A stretch of DNA of 64,000 nt from Inia geoffrensis (taxonomy: Eukaryota; Chordata; Mammalia; Artiodactyla; Iniidae). A program made the translations under genes and the position numbers. Location of the stretch: contig CM070918.1 in the NCBI GenBank assembly GCA_036417435.1, positions 34,060,023 to 34,124,022 on the forward strand, given 5' to 3'. Shown in pieces: positions 1 to 12,425 of this stretch. The notes under the pieces are model-generated. The model saw only the letters and a program-made list of their open reading frames with translations. It searched no databases and was not told where the DNA came from. Positions within the stretch are counted from its first letter, which is position 1, and every line of letters starts with the position of its first letter.

Positions 1-24
1 TCCAATTTGTTGGAGGTAGTCAGA

Positions 25-250
25 ATACATATAGTGGTTAAGAAGCCAAGTTCTGTCATTTACTATTTCTGAATCTTTGGAAAAATTACCCAATCTTCTG
101 GCCCTCAGTTTATCTTCATCTGTAAAAATGAAAAAAATAAGGGTGTCTATATTATAAAGCTGTTGTGAGAATGAAATCAGTTAATACAGTAGCAGCATTT
201 ACAACACCTAACACATGGTAAGTGTATAATAAATGTTAGCTATTATTATT
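25..250 (+). repeat. MIR SINE fragment
   Basis: Diverged MIR core: a 'tctgtcatttactatttctg...ccctcagtttatcttcatctgtaaaa' stretch, then a 'gttgtgagaatgaaa' segment and a tail with 'taataaatgttagct'. The order matches the + strand MIR consensus (splice-like pyrimidine block, then the 'cctgg/acacagtaag' tail). An ancient mammalian repeat with no coding content. Confidence 0.7.
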
Positions 251-3200
251 TGTGATTCCTTTACTTTGGAGAATGTAAAAGTCCTTCAAAATTAGAAAAT
301 ATGATATAATAGATTGATTTATTTCAAAGATAATAGGAAATTTAGTTCCTTACCACCACTAACCTTAATTTAAATAACTAAACTCACACTTGACTTCCAG
401 GTAAAGACGGTAGATTGACTATGTGCATCTACTTTCACTCCTTCCCAAGACCACTAAAATGGCAGAAAACAATCTTTTAAAGGGATAAACCCACAAGGAT
501 TTGGAGAATAAGAGGAGAACAGCAATGAAGTTTCTTCAGTCAGACCCTCACATCTGTGGAAACTGGATTTATAACAATTCTGGCATGGATTGCAGAACAG
601 TGGGGAAGGATAGAGAGTGGGTGGAAAAACACAACAGAGCATCCAAGAGATACGATATAATAACAAAAGGTCTAACCTGTGTGTAACTGGCATCCCAGGA
701 AGAAAAAATAAGGAGAAATAATACGCGAGAATATTCCAAAATGAAAGACAGATACCGAACAACAGTTCCAAGACATTCAAAGAACATCAAGCAGGATAAG
801 TGCTACCCTACCAAAAGTACTCCCACACCATAGGCATATTATATACAAGCTGCTGAAAACCAAAGACAAAGGAAATTATGAAGGCAGCCAGTGAAAAAAG
901 ACACATACCATACAGAGGAATAAAAATTAAAGACAAGAGTTACAGTAGGCTTCTCCAGAAACTACACAAGACAGAAGATAAGGAATGAGGTCCCTGTAGC
1001 TGAACAACAACAAAAACCTGTCAAGTCAGAATCCTATACCCAGCAAAAATGTCTTTCAAAAAGGGAACAAGAAATAGACTTTCCTGAACCGAAACCAAAA
1101 AACAAACCTGAGCGAATTCATTGCCAGCAGACCCATGCTATAAGTAATATTGAAGAAAGTTCTTCAGACAGAAGGAATATAATAGCAGACAGCAGCTTGA
1201 ATCTACACAAAAAAAATTAAGAGCACTGTAAATGGAATAACTAAAGGTAAGCAAAGTTCAAAATTTATTTTTTATTATTTTTAATTGCTCTGAAAGATAA
1301 GTACCTAAAGCAAAAATAGTAGTATTGTATATTTACAGCATATGTAAGAGTCAGTATGTGGCAAGAATAGAAGAAGAATGAGAGGTAGAAATTGGGGATA
1401 TATTGTCTTTGTACTAGACATGACAGGATATTATGTGAAAGTGGACTTCAGTTAAATAACAGGTACATGGTAAACCCTAAAAGTACTAAATTTTTTTCAA
1501 AAGAGGTGTGCATGATAATTCAAGAGTGGAAATAACATTGAATCATGAAAATGCTCAATTAATCAAAAAGGAAGCAAAAAGAAAGGAAAAAAGAAACAAA
1601 GGACAAAGGGAAGAAATAGCAAAGAGCTGGTTCAATGGCAGATTTTAATTCAACCATATCAATAATCACATTAAATGTAAGCCACACTAATTCAAAGATA
1701 GATTGTTAGATTAGATAAAAAGCAAGACCCAACTATATGCTGCCTACAAGAATACCACTTTAGATATAAAGAGATAACTAGATTAAAAGTAAAAGAATGA
1801 AAATATTCCATGCAGACACTACTCAAAAGAAAGCTGAAGTTGCTTTATTAATATCATGGTAGGCTTCAGACAAAAAATATTACCAGTGATAGGCTTATTA
1901 CAAAATGAAAAGGGATTCAATTCTCCAAGAAGACAAAAACATTAATGACTTTATGCCTATAATTTCAACAACTTAGAGCAAGTGGACAAATTCCCTGAAA
2001 AGCACATCTTCCCAAAATTAGCACAGGAAGAAATAGAAAAATTCAAAGAGCTTTATATCCATTTTCAAAATTAAATTCATAATTAAAAACCTTTCAACAA
2101 AGAAAACCTCGGCCCAGACGGCTTTACTCACAAATTCTATGAAAGGTTTAAGGACAAAACTAATACCAGTGTTATACAAACTCTTTGAGAAAATAGAAGG
2201 AAATGCTTTTCAAGTAGTTTAATGAGGCCAGCATAACCCTGTTATTACAACCTGACAAAGACATTACAAGAAAAGAAAATTATAGACTAATATCCTACAT
2301 GAATAAATATACAAAGTCCTCAAGAAAATATTAACAAATCAAATTCAGCATTATATGAAAAGGATAAATGTTATTAATAAATGGAGCTTATGCCAGGATT
2401 AAAGGTTGGTTTTACGTTATGAAACAATAGTTCTAATTCATTACATTAACAGAAGCAAAGAGAAAAAAAAACTTGATGCAAAAACATTTCTGAAAATGTC
2501 AAAAAATGTCACACCATTCATGAAGAAAACCTCTCAAAACACTAGGAAAAGAAAGGAATTTCATCAACCTGATAATGGGAATATATGAAGAAACAAGAGT
2601 TAATAGCATACTTATTGGTGAAATATTGAATGCTTCTTAGTTCACGAACAAGGTACCCACTGTCTCCATGTCTATTCAGCAAAATAGTGGAAGCCCTATC
2701 TAGCACAACAATGTAAGCAAGAAATAAAGGTATAAAAATTTAAAAGAAAGAAGCAAAACAGTCTTTTTTGCAGTTGACATGATTGTATATATATAAAACA
2801 TTCTAAGGAATCTACCCCCAAAACTACTAGAACTGAAAAGTGAATTTAGCAAAGTCACAGGAATTAAGGTCAATACACAAAGTTTAATTATATTTCAAAA
2901 TTTTACCAGCAAATTATTAAAAAATGAAATTTAAAAGCAATTCATTTACTATTGAAGGAATAACATAAAATATTCAAAAATGCATTTAAGAAAAGATAGG
3001 TAGGACTTGTATTCTGAAAACTACTACATACTGCAGAAAGTTATTAAATAAAAAACTTAAACCATATAACACATTTAGGGATGGGAAAAATTAATACTGC
3101 TAAAGTGTCCGTTCTTCCCTAATTGATCTACAAATTCAGTGCAATCCCAATCAAAATTCTATGAGGCTTGTAGTAGAAATTAACAAGCTGATTTTATATG

Positions 3201-3311
3201 TATATGAAAACACGAAAGATTAAGAATGGTAAAAATAACCTGAAAAAGAAGAAAAAAATTGGAAGACTTACACTACCTGCTTTTAAATTGTGCTTAAAAA
3301 TCACAATGATT

Positions 3312-3526
3312 GGGCTTCCCTGGTGGCGCAGTGGTTGAGAGTCCGCCTGCCGATGCAGGGGACACGGGTTCGTGCCCTGGTCCGGGAAGATCCCACGTGC
3401 CACGGGGCGGCTGGGCCCGTGAGCCATGGCCGCTGAGCCTGCGCGTCCGGAGCCTGTGCTCCGCAACGGGAGAGGCCACAACAGTGAGAGGCCCGCATAC
3501 TGCAAAAGAAAAAAAAAAAAACAACC
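3312..3526 (+). mobile_element. CHR-type cetacean tRNA-derived SINE
   Basis: Complete SINE starting 'gggcttccctggtggcgcag' with a tRNA-like head (A-box 'tggcgcagtggttgag', B-box 'gggttcgtgcc') and a poly(A) tail. It is flanked by an imperfect 10-bp target-site duplication, 'cacaatgatt' (3302-3311) and 'cacaataatt' (3527-3536). It inserted into the old L1. The family (CHR, tRNA-Glu related) is recalled from knowledge of cetacean genomes, and its presence is a main clue to the organism. Confidence 0.92.
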
Positions 3527-3599
3527 CACAATAATTAAGACACTGTTACTTGTATAAAGATAGATATGCAAGTCAGTGAAGCAGAATAAAGTTCTGAAG

Positions 3600-3600
<1 letters not shown>

Positions 3601-3638
<38 letters not shown>

Positions 3639-3664
3639 ACACACACACACACACATACACACAT
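3601..3664. repeat. (CA)n microsatellite
   Basis: About 30 CA dinucleotide units with two 'atac' interruptions, lying in the old L1. Likely length-polymorphic. Confidence 0.97.
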
Positions 3665-4524
3665 CCAATGGGGAAAGGAAAGTATTTATAACAAATGATG
3701 CTAGAACAATTGTATATCCATATTTTAAAAAAGAAAGAAACAACCTTGACCTCTACTTCACACCATAACACAAAAATTATATTTAGATAGGAATCTTTCA
3801 TGTAAAATCTGAAACTAGAAAGCGTCAATGTTTTCTAAAAGAAAACATAGAAGAATATTTGCACGAACTTGTGGCTGGCAAAGAGTTCTTTGACAGGATA
3901 CAAAAAGCACAAGCCATAAAAAAAAAAAAAAATCATAAGATGGACAAAACCAAAATTTAAAATTTCTGCTCGAAGATGAAAAGATGAAACACAGACTGGG
4001 AGAGATATTTGCAAAGCTGATTTCTGACAAAGAACTTGTTATCTAGAATATATAAAACTCCCTTGAATCAATAATAAAAAGACAACCCAATAGCCCCAAA
4101 ATGGAAACAACTGAGCATCAAGTAAACTGATAAACAAACAGCAGTATTTTCACACAATGAAACATTACTTGGTAGTTAAAAGGAATAAATTTCTGCATGA
4201 ATCTCAAAGATGTCACTTTGAGCAAAAGAAGTCAGGCACAAAAGAGTGCCTAATGTATAATGCTGTACAGAAAGTTCTAGAGCAGGGAGATCTAATCCAT
4301 GATGAAAGAAATAACAAAAGTGATTGCTTCATGGATGGGGACTGATTGCAAAGGTGTATAAGGGAACTTTCTGGGGTATTGCAAATGTTCCGTAGTTTGG
4401 TATACAGTTACGTGGGTACATTCATTTGTTAAAATGTATTGAACTGTACATTGAAAATCTGTGCATTCATTGTATATAAATTATACCTTGGTTTTAAAAA
4501 AGAGCAATTAAAAGAAAACCCACC

Positions 4525-4788
4525 GGGACCTCCCTGGTGGCGCAGTGGTTAAGAATCCGCCTGCCAATGCAGGGGATGCGGGATCGAGCCCTGGTCCGGG
4601 AAGATCCCACAGGCCGTGGAGCAACTAAGCCCGTGAGCCACAACTACTGAGCCTGCGAGCCACAACTACTGAAGCCCGTGAGCCTAGAGCCTGTGCTCCG
4701 CAACAAGAGAAGCCACCGCAATGAGAAGCCCACGAGTAGCAACAAAGACCCAACGCAGCCAAAAATAAATAAATAAATTTGTAAAAAA
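4525..4788 (+). mobile_element. CHR-type SINE, longer variant
   Basis: Begins 'gggacctccctggtggcgca', contains the tRNA-like head with 'gttaagaatccgcctgccaatgc', and has a partially duplicated middle ('gagccacaactactga' twice). It ends in an 'aaataaataaataaattt' tail. A perfect 15-bp target-site duplication, 'aaaagaaaacccacc', flanks it at 4510-4524 and 4789-4803. It interrupts the 3' end of the old L1. Confidence 0.92.
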
Positions 4789-5070
4789 AAAAGAAAACCC
4801 ACCTTCATGCTAAGTGGAAGAAGTGAATCACAGCAATGATTCCATCTATGTAACATCCAAAAACAGGTACAGTGAAACAACCTATTTCTCACTGTGAAGT
4901 TATTTTTCTAAATAATCTGCTGCAGGAAATGAAAGTGGTTGCCTGTGGTGGTAAGGGGTGGGAGACTGGGGAGATGGCTATTTTTTTGTCACAAAACCTG
5001 GAACTACTTGACACTTTAAAATCTGTGCATATATAACTTCAATAAAAATAGAGAACAAAAAAAATCATAC

Positions 5071-7239
5071 CCATTTGCAAGTTCATGATATTAGCTTCAA
5101 TAGAGAATTGTTGACATTTGCTTTAAATAAGAAATTATTTCTGATGGGTGAATCTGGCAGAAACTTCAGGCTGTTAAGTCCAGGAGACAGAGTCCATTTG
5201 CTGGTGGTTGTATAATGTGGGCCACCTTGTTAGTAGTCAAGCATAAAAAGACAGCGGGGGAACTCAGCACACCAAGTGTGACAATACACTGGAAAAGGGG
5301 GCATTAAATTAGGGTAAGTGAGTAGAATTGTGACAGAAACCCGGTCTGTACTCCCTAGTTACAAAGTCTCACTTGCACCAAACTGACACAAATGTTAAGT
5401 CAAATTAAATATTGTCTAATTAACAAGCATACACGAGAATGCAAGCCCAGTGACTAGGCAGTATTCAGCCGAATAAAGGAAACACAAGGACTTGCAAATT
5501 CTCAGTCACCCCCCATCTGCCATCTCAGCCAACTGCTACAAGATTTGTCCATTTTGTTTTCACACATCTCCACTTTCAGGGCTCTGCTTGTAATATTTAC
5601 AGAAAAAGGCAATGCTGGTAAACAGTTTCACACAATGAGGTGTGAGAGTTGATAGGGTCCTATTCAAGCTCTGAACTCTCCTGATGAGCTGCCAAAAGTT
5701 GTTATGAATGGCCCGGCTGACAGGGTGATGACTGATAAAGGAAAAAACAAACAGCTCTGGTAATTCATGAAAACACACAGCTCCAAGACAACTCAAAGTG
5801 GCGAGTGACAGTTAAGATAATGGAATTTTGGAAGCTTTTCTTAAGGGATCCTCTCTATACAATTACTCTGTTAATAGATTCTCCCTTAATGTAGCTGGAT
5901 CTTCAACTTTTTCTTCCACCAAAAAATACTTATTATGATCGCTGGCAGAGAGGTGCTGGCCTGTGCTTTTATACTATGATCAATTTTTCATATAATTTCC
6001 TTTTCCTAGGGCAGGATGAATTTTAGTTGAGGCCTGTGTCTGCCATTTAAAGAAATAAAATATCCTATTTCCATTTCTATTACTAGAAGCATTTCAAAGC
6101 GTTCTTCCCTCATTTCTTTCATTTATAAGCCATTTGCCACAAACCTTTGATTAGAAAATAAATACTGGTTTACACACCCAACTGCTAATATTTTAAAAGA
6201 GAGTAATTTAAATGTGGTTGAAGTCAATTTCCAATTCACATAGCCTATTTTGGCTTCATTTCCTTAAATCAGGCATGACCAAGCAAGAAAGTATCCATTT
6301 GTCAATGTTTTGCCTTTGTACCCAATGTTTTTTCCATGAAGCACATTGCGGTTTCTGTAACAATGGCCTATTTCCCAATTAATGTTTTAGAAAGCAGGAA
6401 TATAAAGATATATATAAAGCATGTGTATATGCGCATATAGTACTATGGAGTAGGGGAATGTGTTCAGGAGAGTTGTATTTTAGAGCCTGGCTACCGCGAG
6501 GTCTGGGGACAAGCAGCTTGCTAGAAATGCAGAGTTTCAGTCCTACCCGAGCCCCCCACCCAATCACAGAATTTGCGTTCAAACAAGATCCCCAAACGAT
6601 TCATATGCACATCAAGGTTTTGAGAAGCTCTCTAATTTAGATAACTGAGTTTACCTTAATAGTTTAAGGAGGATCCATATTTTCCAAAAAGTTCAAAACT
6701 ATATCATAAATTACTGAAAGCTATCTCCAAGTCATTTAGTGTCTGCATTCAAAGTTCTTACTTTCTTTTCCTCCCCTTGAAGAAGTGTGAGAGCATCCTT
6801 GAGCTCACCAAGCCTTCTAGGGAGGTTCATCCTTTCATGAGTCACATTCCTTTACCACAAACATTGGTAGACTCATCCAGCACATTCCTGAGGGGTAGGC
6901 ATGGTGTCAGAGCCTGGGTTTTAAAAATTCAATCACTGTAGTGAAACATATGAGTTTTATAACACTAATAAAAACATTTTAAAAATCATATCTTGATTGT
7001 AATATCAACTGTTCAGCTGCTACAATGCAGAGTAGAGTATTTTACAGGAGAGATGACAGAATTCTTGGAAAGGCCTAGACAACAGAAGTGGCTTTCACCC
7101 ACCTGCTAAAGTCTGCGTTCCTTTCATTTTGTGGTTGTTAGTATTTGTAGGATCTTCTTTAGACTTGAAGGGATCTTGAGATTCAGTCCAACTCTCCACA
7201 AATTTCCCGGGTGTTGAGAAATTTTAAAACTTAGGATGG
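5071..7239. other. Non-coding interval, mostly unique sequence
   Basis: No credible gene. The longest frames are under 80 codons and lack splice context or coding character. A repeat-free block around 5440-5960 is listed separately as an enhancer candidate. The rest is AT-rich unique sequence without recognised elements. Confidence 0.6.
5440..5960. promoter_or_regulatory. Candidate conserved non-coding enhancer
   Basis: A repeat-free block next to old L1 sequence, with balanced composition and homeodomain/TALE-like words such as 'ctaattaac' (about 5417) and 'gatgactgataaagg' (about 5726). Iroquois loci are known for dense arrays of long-range enhancers, so an ultraconserved-type element is plausible. 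Conservation is inferred from appearance only. Confidence 0.25.
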
Positions 7240-7700
7240 GCCGAAATACTGTAAACAAAGATAAAAGACAAAGGGTAAAGTGGGGAAAATATCTGCCTTA
7301 AGGGCTCGTTTCCTTAATTGACAAAGGGTCTATATAATTCACTTGGAAAAAGACACACCCAGTGGAAAAGTGGGCAAAGGATATGAATAGGCAATTCACA
7401 CGCAGAAGTAAAAAATACAAACAGGGAACAAATGGATGAAATGGTGCTCAATCATATTCATAATTAAAGACATACAAATCAAAGCAATTGTGGAAGAATG
7501 GATCTTACCTATCATGTTGGCAAAAATGAAAATATTTGATAATATCAAATAGGCACATTCACCCACTGTGGGTAAGAATGTACTGGTTCAACTGTTTTGA
7601 AGGTCAGTCTGGAAATATCCATCAAAATTGTGAATAGATGTAACTTCTAGCCCAGCAACTCCACTGCTAGGAATTTAATCTAGAAAAATACTTGAAAAAG
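7240..7700 (+). mobile_element. L1 fragment (ORF2 3' part)
   Basis: Carries typical late-ORF2 phrases such as 'gtggaaaagtgggcaaaggatatgaatag' (about 7361) and 'cagcaactccactgctaggaatttaatc' (about 7653), in + orientation. Both ends are truncated and it is non-functional. Confidence 0.8.
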
Positions 7701-9666
7701 TACCTTAGACTAGATGGATGAGGCCCTGCAGTGCAGCATGACCTGCAATATTGGATGTCTGGAAGCAACTTCAAGGAGCACTGCTCCAGGGGGCTGGCAC
7801 CCATGACAGTGCAACCCAGCAAGGGAAGACCACGGCAGCCATGCAGAGTCCAGTGGGTCAGCAGGGCCCTCATGGCACTCTGACTGCAACACTCCATGTG
7901 CCCAGTTTAGGCCTCTGCATGACAGAGTAATTGCAGAGCCATTTTGCAATGGGGCCACTTGATAATTGGTTTTTAGGGAATAATCTCTTATGGTCTTTCA
8001 GGGCTCCCCAGAAAATGTGCTGCAACAGCTCAGCGTGACTCCTAGCTCCAAGGAAACCCTGCCGGTGTGTCCAACATGTTAAAAACAGGTACTGTTGGTC
8101 TGATTCTCAGTGCTGTGTCACATTTATGACACACAGCCTCACAGCTTTTGTTCTGGCTTAAGGAACATGTATCCTAAGGTACATTATCTGGAAAAAGTGC
8201 TTCTTTTCCAAACAATAGACATTTCATGAAACCTTAATTAACAGACTGAATATAGTTCACTTTTCAAAGTAATACAGTCTACTTAACACTGGTTAAAAGT
8301 CATTTACTATTATATGACATCACATTATGATGTAAAACTGCATGTGACTTTGGAAAGTTCCTTTGCTTCCTGGCACCCATGCAACTACAAGCCAGCACAT
8401 GTAGTTAAGTCCAGGTTGGAAACTGATGCCATTTGCACAGAAATACACAAAAGTCATGACAAAAGGAGAGTGAGAATATCCAAACATAAACCAGTGTGGA
8501 GCAAAAAAAAGTAGAACTCTGAAATTTCCTTGAATGAGGCTACCTAGATCAGAGCTGGTCTATAAATGTCATCTCAAGGGCCACTTCCAATCCCTGGACT
8601 TAAACTTGCGTTGAGGAAAGCTTCCAATGACACATCTGGCTGGGCTTGTGAAAGAGTGCCGGGGTAGATGAGGAATGGCCGTTTGAACATGGGGAGAAAG
8701 ATAGTTACATCCTGGACCTGGACACTGACTGACGGGTCCTTCTGACATCCTGGATCTGGACACTGACATCCATCTTTTAAATTTAAGGCCTATCAGAGAT
8801 TCAGGCTACTGTGCATATTGGATGTATTTCAATACCGGAAGGCAGCAATTTTGAATTCACCAAAAAGTAAATGTTTTTCTTTATACATCTATTTCTTGGG
8901 ATGTTTAAGCTTTATTATTTAAGAACATAAGGAGAACACTGCCTTGAGCCAACAAAGGCCATTAGCCTAATCACTGTTCGGGTTGCTCTAAAACTCAAGC
9001 CAACAAATCCATCGACTCAGAGAAGAGGAAGACAGTTTTTCCTCAAAAAGTCACCAGGGTAGCCTTTAGGTTACCACCAAAAAACAGGCGTGTGGCTCAC
9101 ACATCTGCATCAATCTCTAGGTACTGTTTAACTTAACTCCTGATGAATGCATGTTCTCGTGGAGGAGGCCAGGTTGTGGGATGTGTCGCCCACTGAGTCG
9201 TCCCCTGGAATGTTAGAGGGACATACTGGCCCTGCAATGCCTGAACTTCATTTGTTTCTACACAGAGAAGACCAAAGCTCTTACGGTAAGTGTGAGTCAG
9301 GGCTGATGCAGCAGGCAGCCGGCCCCCCGTCTCCTCTGGGACCCCAATGGAGAAAGTCATTCCTAGTGATCAACAATTAGCATTTGCATCCAAAGTTCCA
9401 AGCCCAGTTGTCTACAGTAAGGTACTAAGAGGTCTAAGAATCTGGGTTCAAGCCCCAAATGGGCCAATTAGCTTCACACAGAGAAACCTCCGGCTCCACT
9501 CCAACCATGGTCCACCCTGTGGGTTAGACAGAGGAGAGACAGAAACCCAGAGTGACAGAGAGGCTGACTCAAGTCAGGTTCAGCACCAAAGGGCAGGTGC
9601 TGCTGAGCGGGCCCTGCCTCCTTCCTCCCCAAGATCATCACAACCAATTCATAGTCCACACTCAAT
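7701..9666. other. Non-coding interval
   Basis: No gene recognised. It contains a local duplication of 'acatcctggayctggacac' at 8707 and 8745 (period 38). Open frames at 9147-9670 are overlapping chance frames in moderately GC-rich sequence with no splice or domain support. Confidence 0.55.
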
Positions 9667-10350
9667 ATGAGGTTCCCTAAAAAACTAAAAACAGAGCTAC
9701 CATATGATAAAGCAATCCCACTCCTAGGCATCTATCCAAAGAAAACCGTAATTCGAAAAGATACATGCACCCCAATGTTCATTGCAGCACTATTTACAAT
9801 AGCCAGGACATGGAAGCAACGTATATGTCCACCAACAGAGGAATGGATAAAGAAGATGTAGTACATATACATGACGGAATATTACTCGGCCATAAAAAAG
9901 AACAAAATAATGCCATCTGCAGCAACATGGGTGGACCTAGAGATTGTCATACTGAGTGAAGTCAGACAGAGAAAGACAAATATGTGATATCTCGCTTATA
10001 TGTGGAATCTAAAAAAAAAAAAATGGTTCAAATGAACTTATTTACAAAACAGAAACAGTCACAGATGTAGAAAACAAACTTACGGTTACCGGGGGGAAAG
10101 CCAGGGAGGGATAAATTGGGAGATTAGGATTGACATATACCCACTACTATATATAAAATAGATAACTAATAAGGACCTACTGTATGGCACAGGGAACTCT
10201 ACTCAATACTCTGTAAAGGCCTATATGGGAAAAGAATTTTTAAAAAGAGTGGATATATGTATATGTATAACTGACTCACCTTGCTGTACAGCAGAAAGTA
10301 ACACAACATTGTAAATCAACCATACTCCAATAAAAATAATAAAAAAAATA
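9667..10350 (+). mobile_element. Lineage-specific L1 3' end (cetartiodactyl type), 5' truncated
   Basis: Begins within late ORF2 ('aaaaactaaaaacagagctaccatatgataaagc') and runs through the 3' UTR ('cttgctgtacagcagaaagtaacacaacattgtaaatcaac') to an A-rich tail. It is much less diverged than the L1 pieces nearby. ORF2 remnants survive as two overlapping 64-codon frames at 9667-9959 separated by a frameshift. No clear target-site duplication was found. Confidence 0.88.
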
Positions 10351-12175
10351 TACGTATCACTGCAGAAGGAAAACAGAAGATGTCTAATGTTCTAAGTTAG
10401 TCATTGTGTCCTAAATATGTGATGCCTATAGGGTCTCACACAGTTCCTTACATGCAGGTATGTCCAGTAAGTATCTGTTGACTGACTGCATTTGAAAATA
10501 AAAATCAGCCTATTACTGTTCATTTGATCTAACAAATTTCGCTCACATCTCATTAAATTGGTTGGAGGAGGTTGGCTCATGCAGCAATTTATTGTACTGT
10601 GTTATGAGTTCTGCCAAAAATTTGCAAATTAAAAAAAATCAATTATTATTTTAAAATTTCATTCAAAATATAAAGTAGAATAAGGTTGGTTTATTTTCAA
10701 TGTCGAAATGATCTAGAAGACTTTAAAGTCCTCTTCAAGCTTTAAGAAATTCTAACAGGCAAAACAAATTTTTTTTCAAAAATTCAACAGGGTAGCTGCT
10801 GTTAAGATGTCCCCCATCAGGGAGTATCCAGCTTATATTTATTCCAGCCTCATTCCTGCTTTCCAGCTATGCACAGCGAGGGTTTGTAAATGACATGCTT
10901 CTTATGCCATTCTGTAAGCAGTGCCTTCTTGGGCTGGCTTTGCTTGCCACCAGCAGAACTGCTATACTGTGGAAAACATTCCAAATGACTGGGTTTTTTT
11001 CCCTGAAAGATGCAAAGAGGTGAGCTTTCATATATAGCAAGGGATCCCTTAACTGATTCAGCATACTTTGCACATCTGTTACAGGAACCTTTCCCAACTG
11101 AAATTACATTTAGCTATGCTTTTTTAAAAAGTTGCTTCTAGGAGAATGCAACCTCTCATTCAAATATCAGGGTTTCTAGCACCTTATCTGAGGAAGCCCT
11201 CAAATTCCTCTGCCCTTCTGTTGTCTCCTGCATGGCTTTAATAACCAGAAAGCACAAAGATGGAAAATGAATTCAGGCAGCGTAAGTGGTAACCCTCTCC
11301 CACATTTCCTCTTCTCTGCAACCCTGTGGAATGCTTTTTGAAGTCAGAAAGAGCTCCATAGGAGGTGAGGGCCGACTTTGGCTGCCAGCAAGCAGAAATG
11401 TTCAGCTACTTAACACTGGGCCACATGTGGCAGCTACAAAAACATCACCCGGACTTGAAATCTACTTACTTCAGTGGTAATCCCCTTGCCGTCAAATCTT
11501 TGCAAACCTAAGGAACTATGGGAGTAGGTGAACTTGGAGGGAAGGGTGGGGAGGAATACACTGTGATTTTAGTCCAAAATTTGTATCGTATAGTGAATCT
11601 TGGAATCATGTCCTGCTGTTTTTATTCCACATCGGCCTCTGAGTCTGCAGTCTCGGGCCGTGTGTGTTGTATTTAACACAAAGCCCAGTGGCACAGGGGG
11701 TTCGGAAAGCTGACCAATGGAATATTAGGTGTTTTATATCAACTATAAGTCAGAAGGAAATCTATGTCAGAGTGGATTCCCAAGGTGCCTTTCTCAGGAT
11801 AAGCACTGTACTTACTTAAGTTACTCTGGTGTATAGCTTCATTCACCCTGTGGACAGAGGGCTGTGTGCACTTGCCAAAAATGATCTGGGGCCAGCTTTT
11901 GTGCCCTTCTTTGCCTCGGTTAGCTACAGATTCTGATCCTACTGTTTCCTGTGAGGCATCAATGCTAAATGCAGTGCTCACCGTGCAAATGATACGGGGC
12001 TGGAAATGTCAGGCTTACATTTTCTCCTCAATGCCAACAGGAGTTGGAACAAATAGATGACCTCTATGATCTTTTCTTCCTCTGAGATGTCATGACTCCA
12101 GCCAGTGATTCTGTGATGCTTAAATGTAGAGGGAGGAAAACATCACAGAAACCAGTAGAACATGACTGTACCAGC
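10351..12175. other. Non-coding interval
   Basis: Unique sequence, perhaps with a short L2 tail near 10430-10490 ('agtaagtatctgttgactgac'). Nothing else recognised. Confidence 0.5.
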
Positions 12176-12179
12176 AGAA

Positions 12180-12425
12180 GCTTTCACATCAGACAGACCT
12201 GGGTCCAAGTTTAGTTTTTTCATTCATGAATCCCATGGACTTGAGTGAGTTACTCATCTTCTCTAAGTCTCAGTCTCCTCACTTACAAAAACAGAAATAA
12301 TAGGGATAATCTACCCCAGATGGGAATTAAATGAGATTATGCATGTTGCATATGCAGCGTGGTGCCCTACACATAGGAGATGCTCAATATATGTGCGTTG
12401 TCATTATTAACATTATGAATCAGGT
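12180..12425 (+). repeat. MIR SINE
   Basis: Near-complete MIR: 'cagacctgggtccaagttt', then 'gagttactcatcttctctaagtctcagtctcctcactt', then 'aaatgagattatgcatgttg' and 'taggagatgctcaatatatg'. + orientation. Confidence 0.88.

Larger units (their letters stand above)
430..5070 (+). mobile_element. Old L1 (L1M-type) LINE, degraded, with nested insertions
   Basis: A long, heavily mutated L1 copy. Recognisable pieces run in ORF order: the inter-ORF segment (about 790-1200), the ORF2 start with 'aagcaagacccaactatatgctgcctacaagaa' sense (about 1720), the 'cccagacggctttac' reverse-transcriptase region (about 2110), 'ctaattgatctacaaattcagtgcaatcccaatc' (about 3118), and a 3' end with 'gtacattgaaaatctgtgcattc' (about 4450). 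Many frameshifts and stops mean no functional ORF. Two CHR SINEs and a CA microsatellite interrupt it. The tail after the second SINE (4804-5070) ends in 'acttcaataaaaa'. The 5' boundary is approximate. Confidence 0.8.

Noticed and set aside
3312..3400. tRNA-like A and B boxes
   Set aside because: These are the head of a SINE, not a functional tRNA gene; no cloverleaf with matching acceptor stem is present.
3194..3664. 156-codon - strand ORF with Cys-Val repeats
   Set aside because: Artefact of the (CA)n microsatellite joined to the SINE antisense strand.
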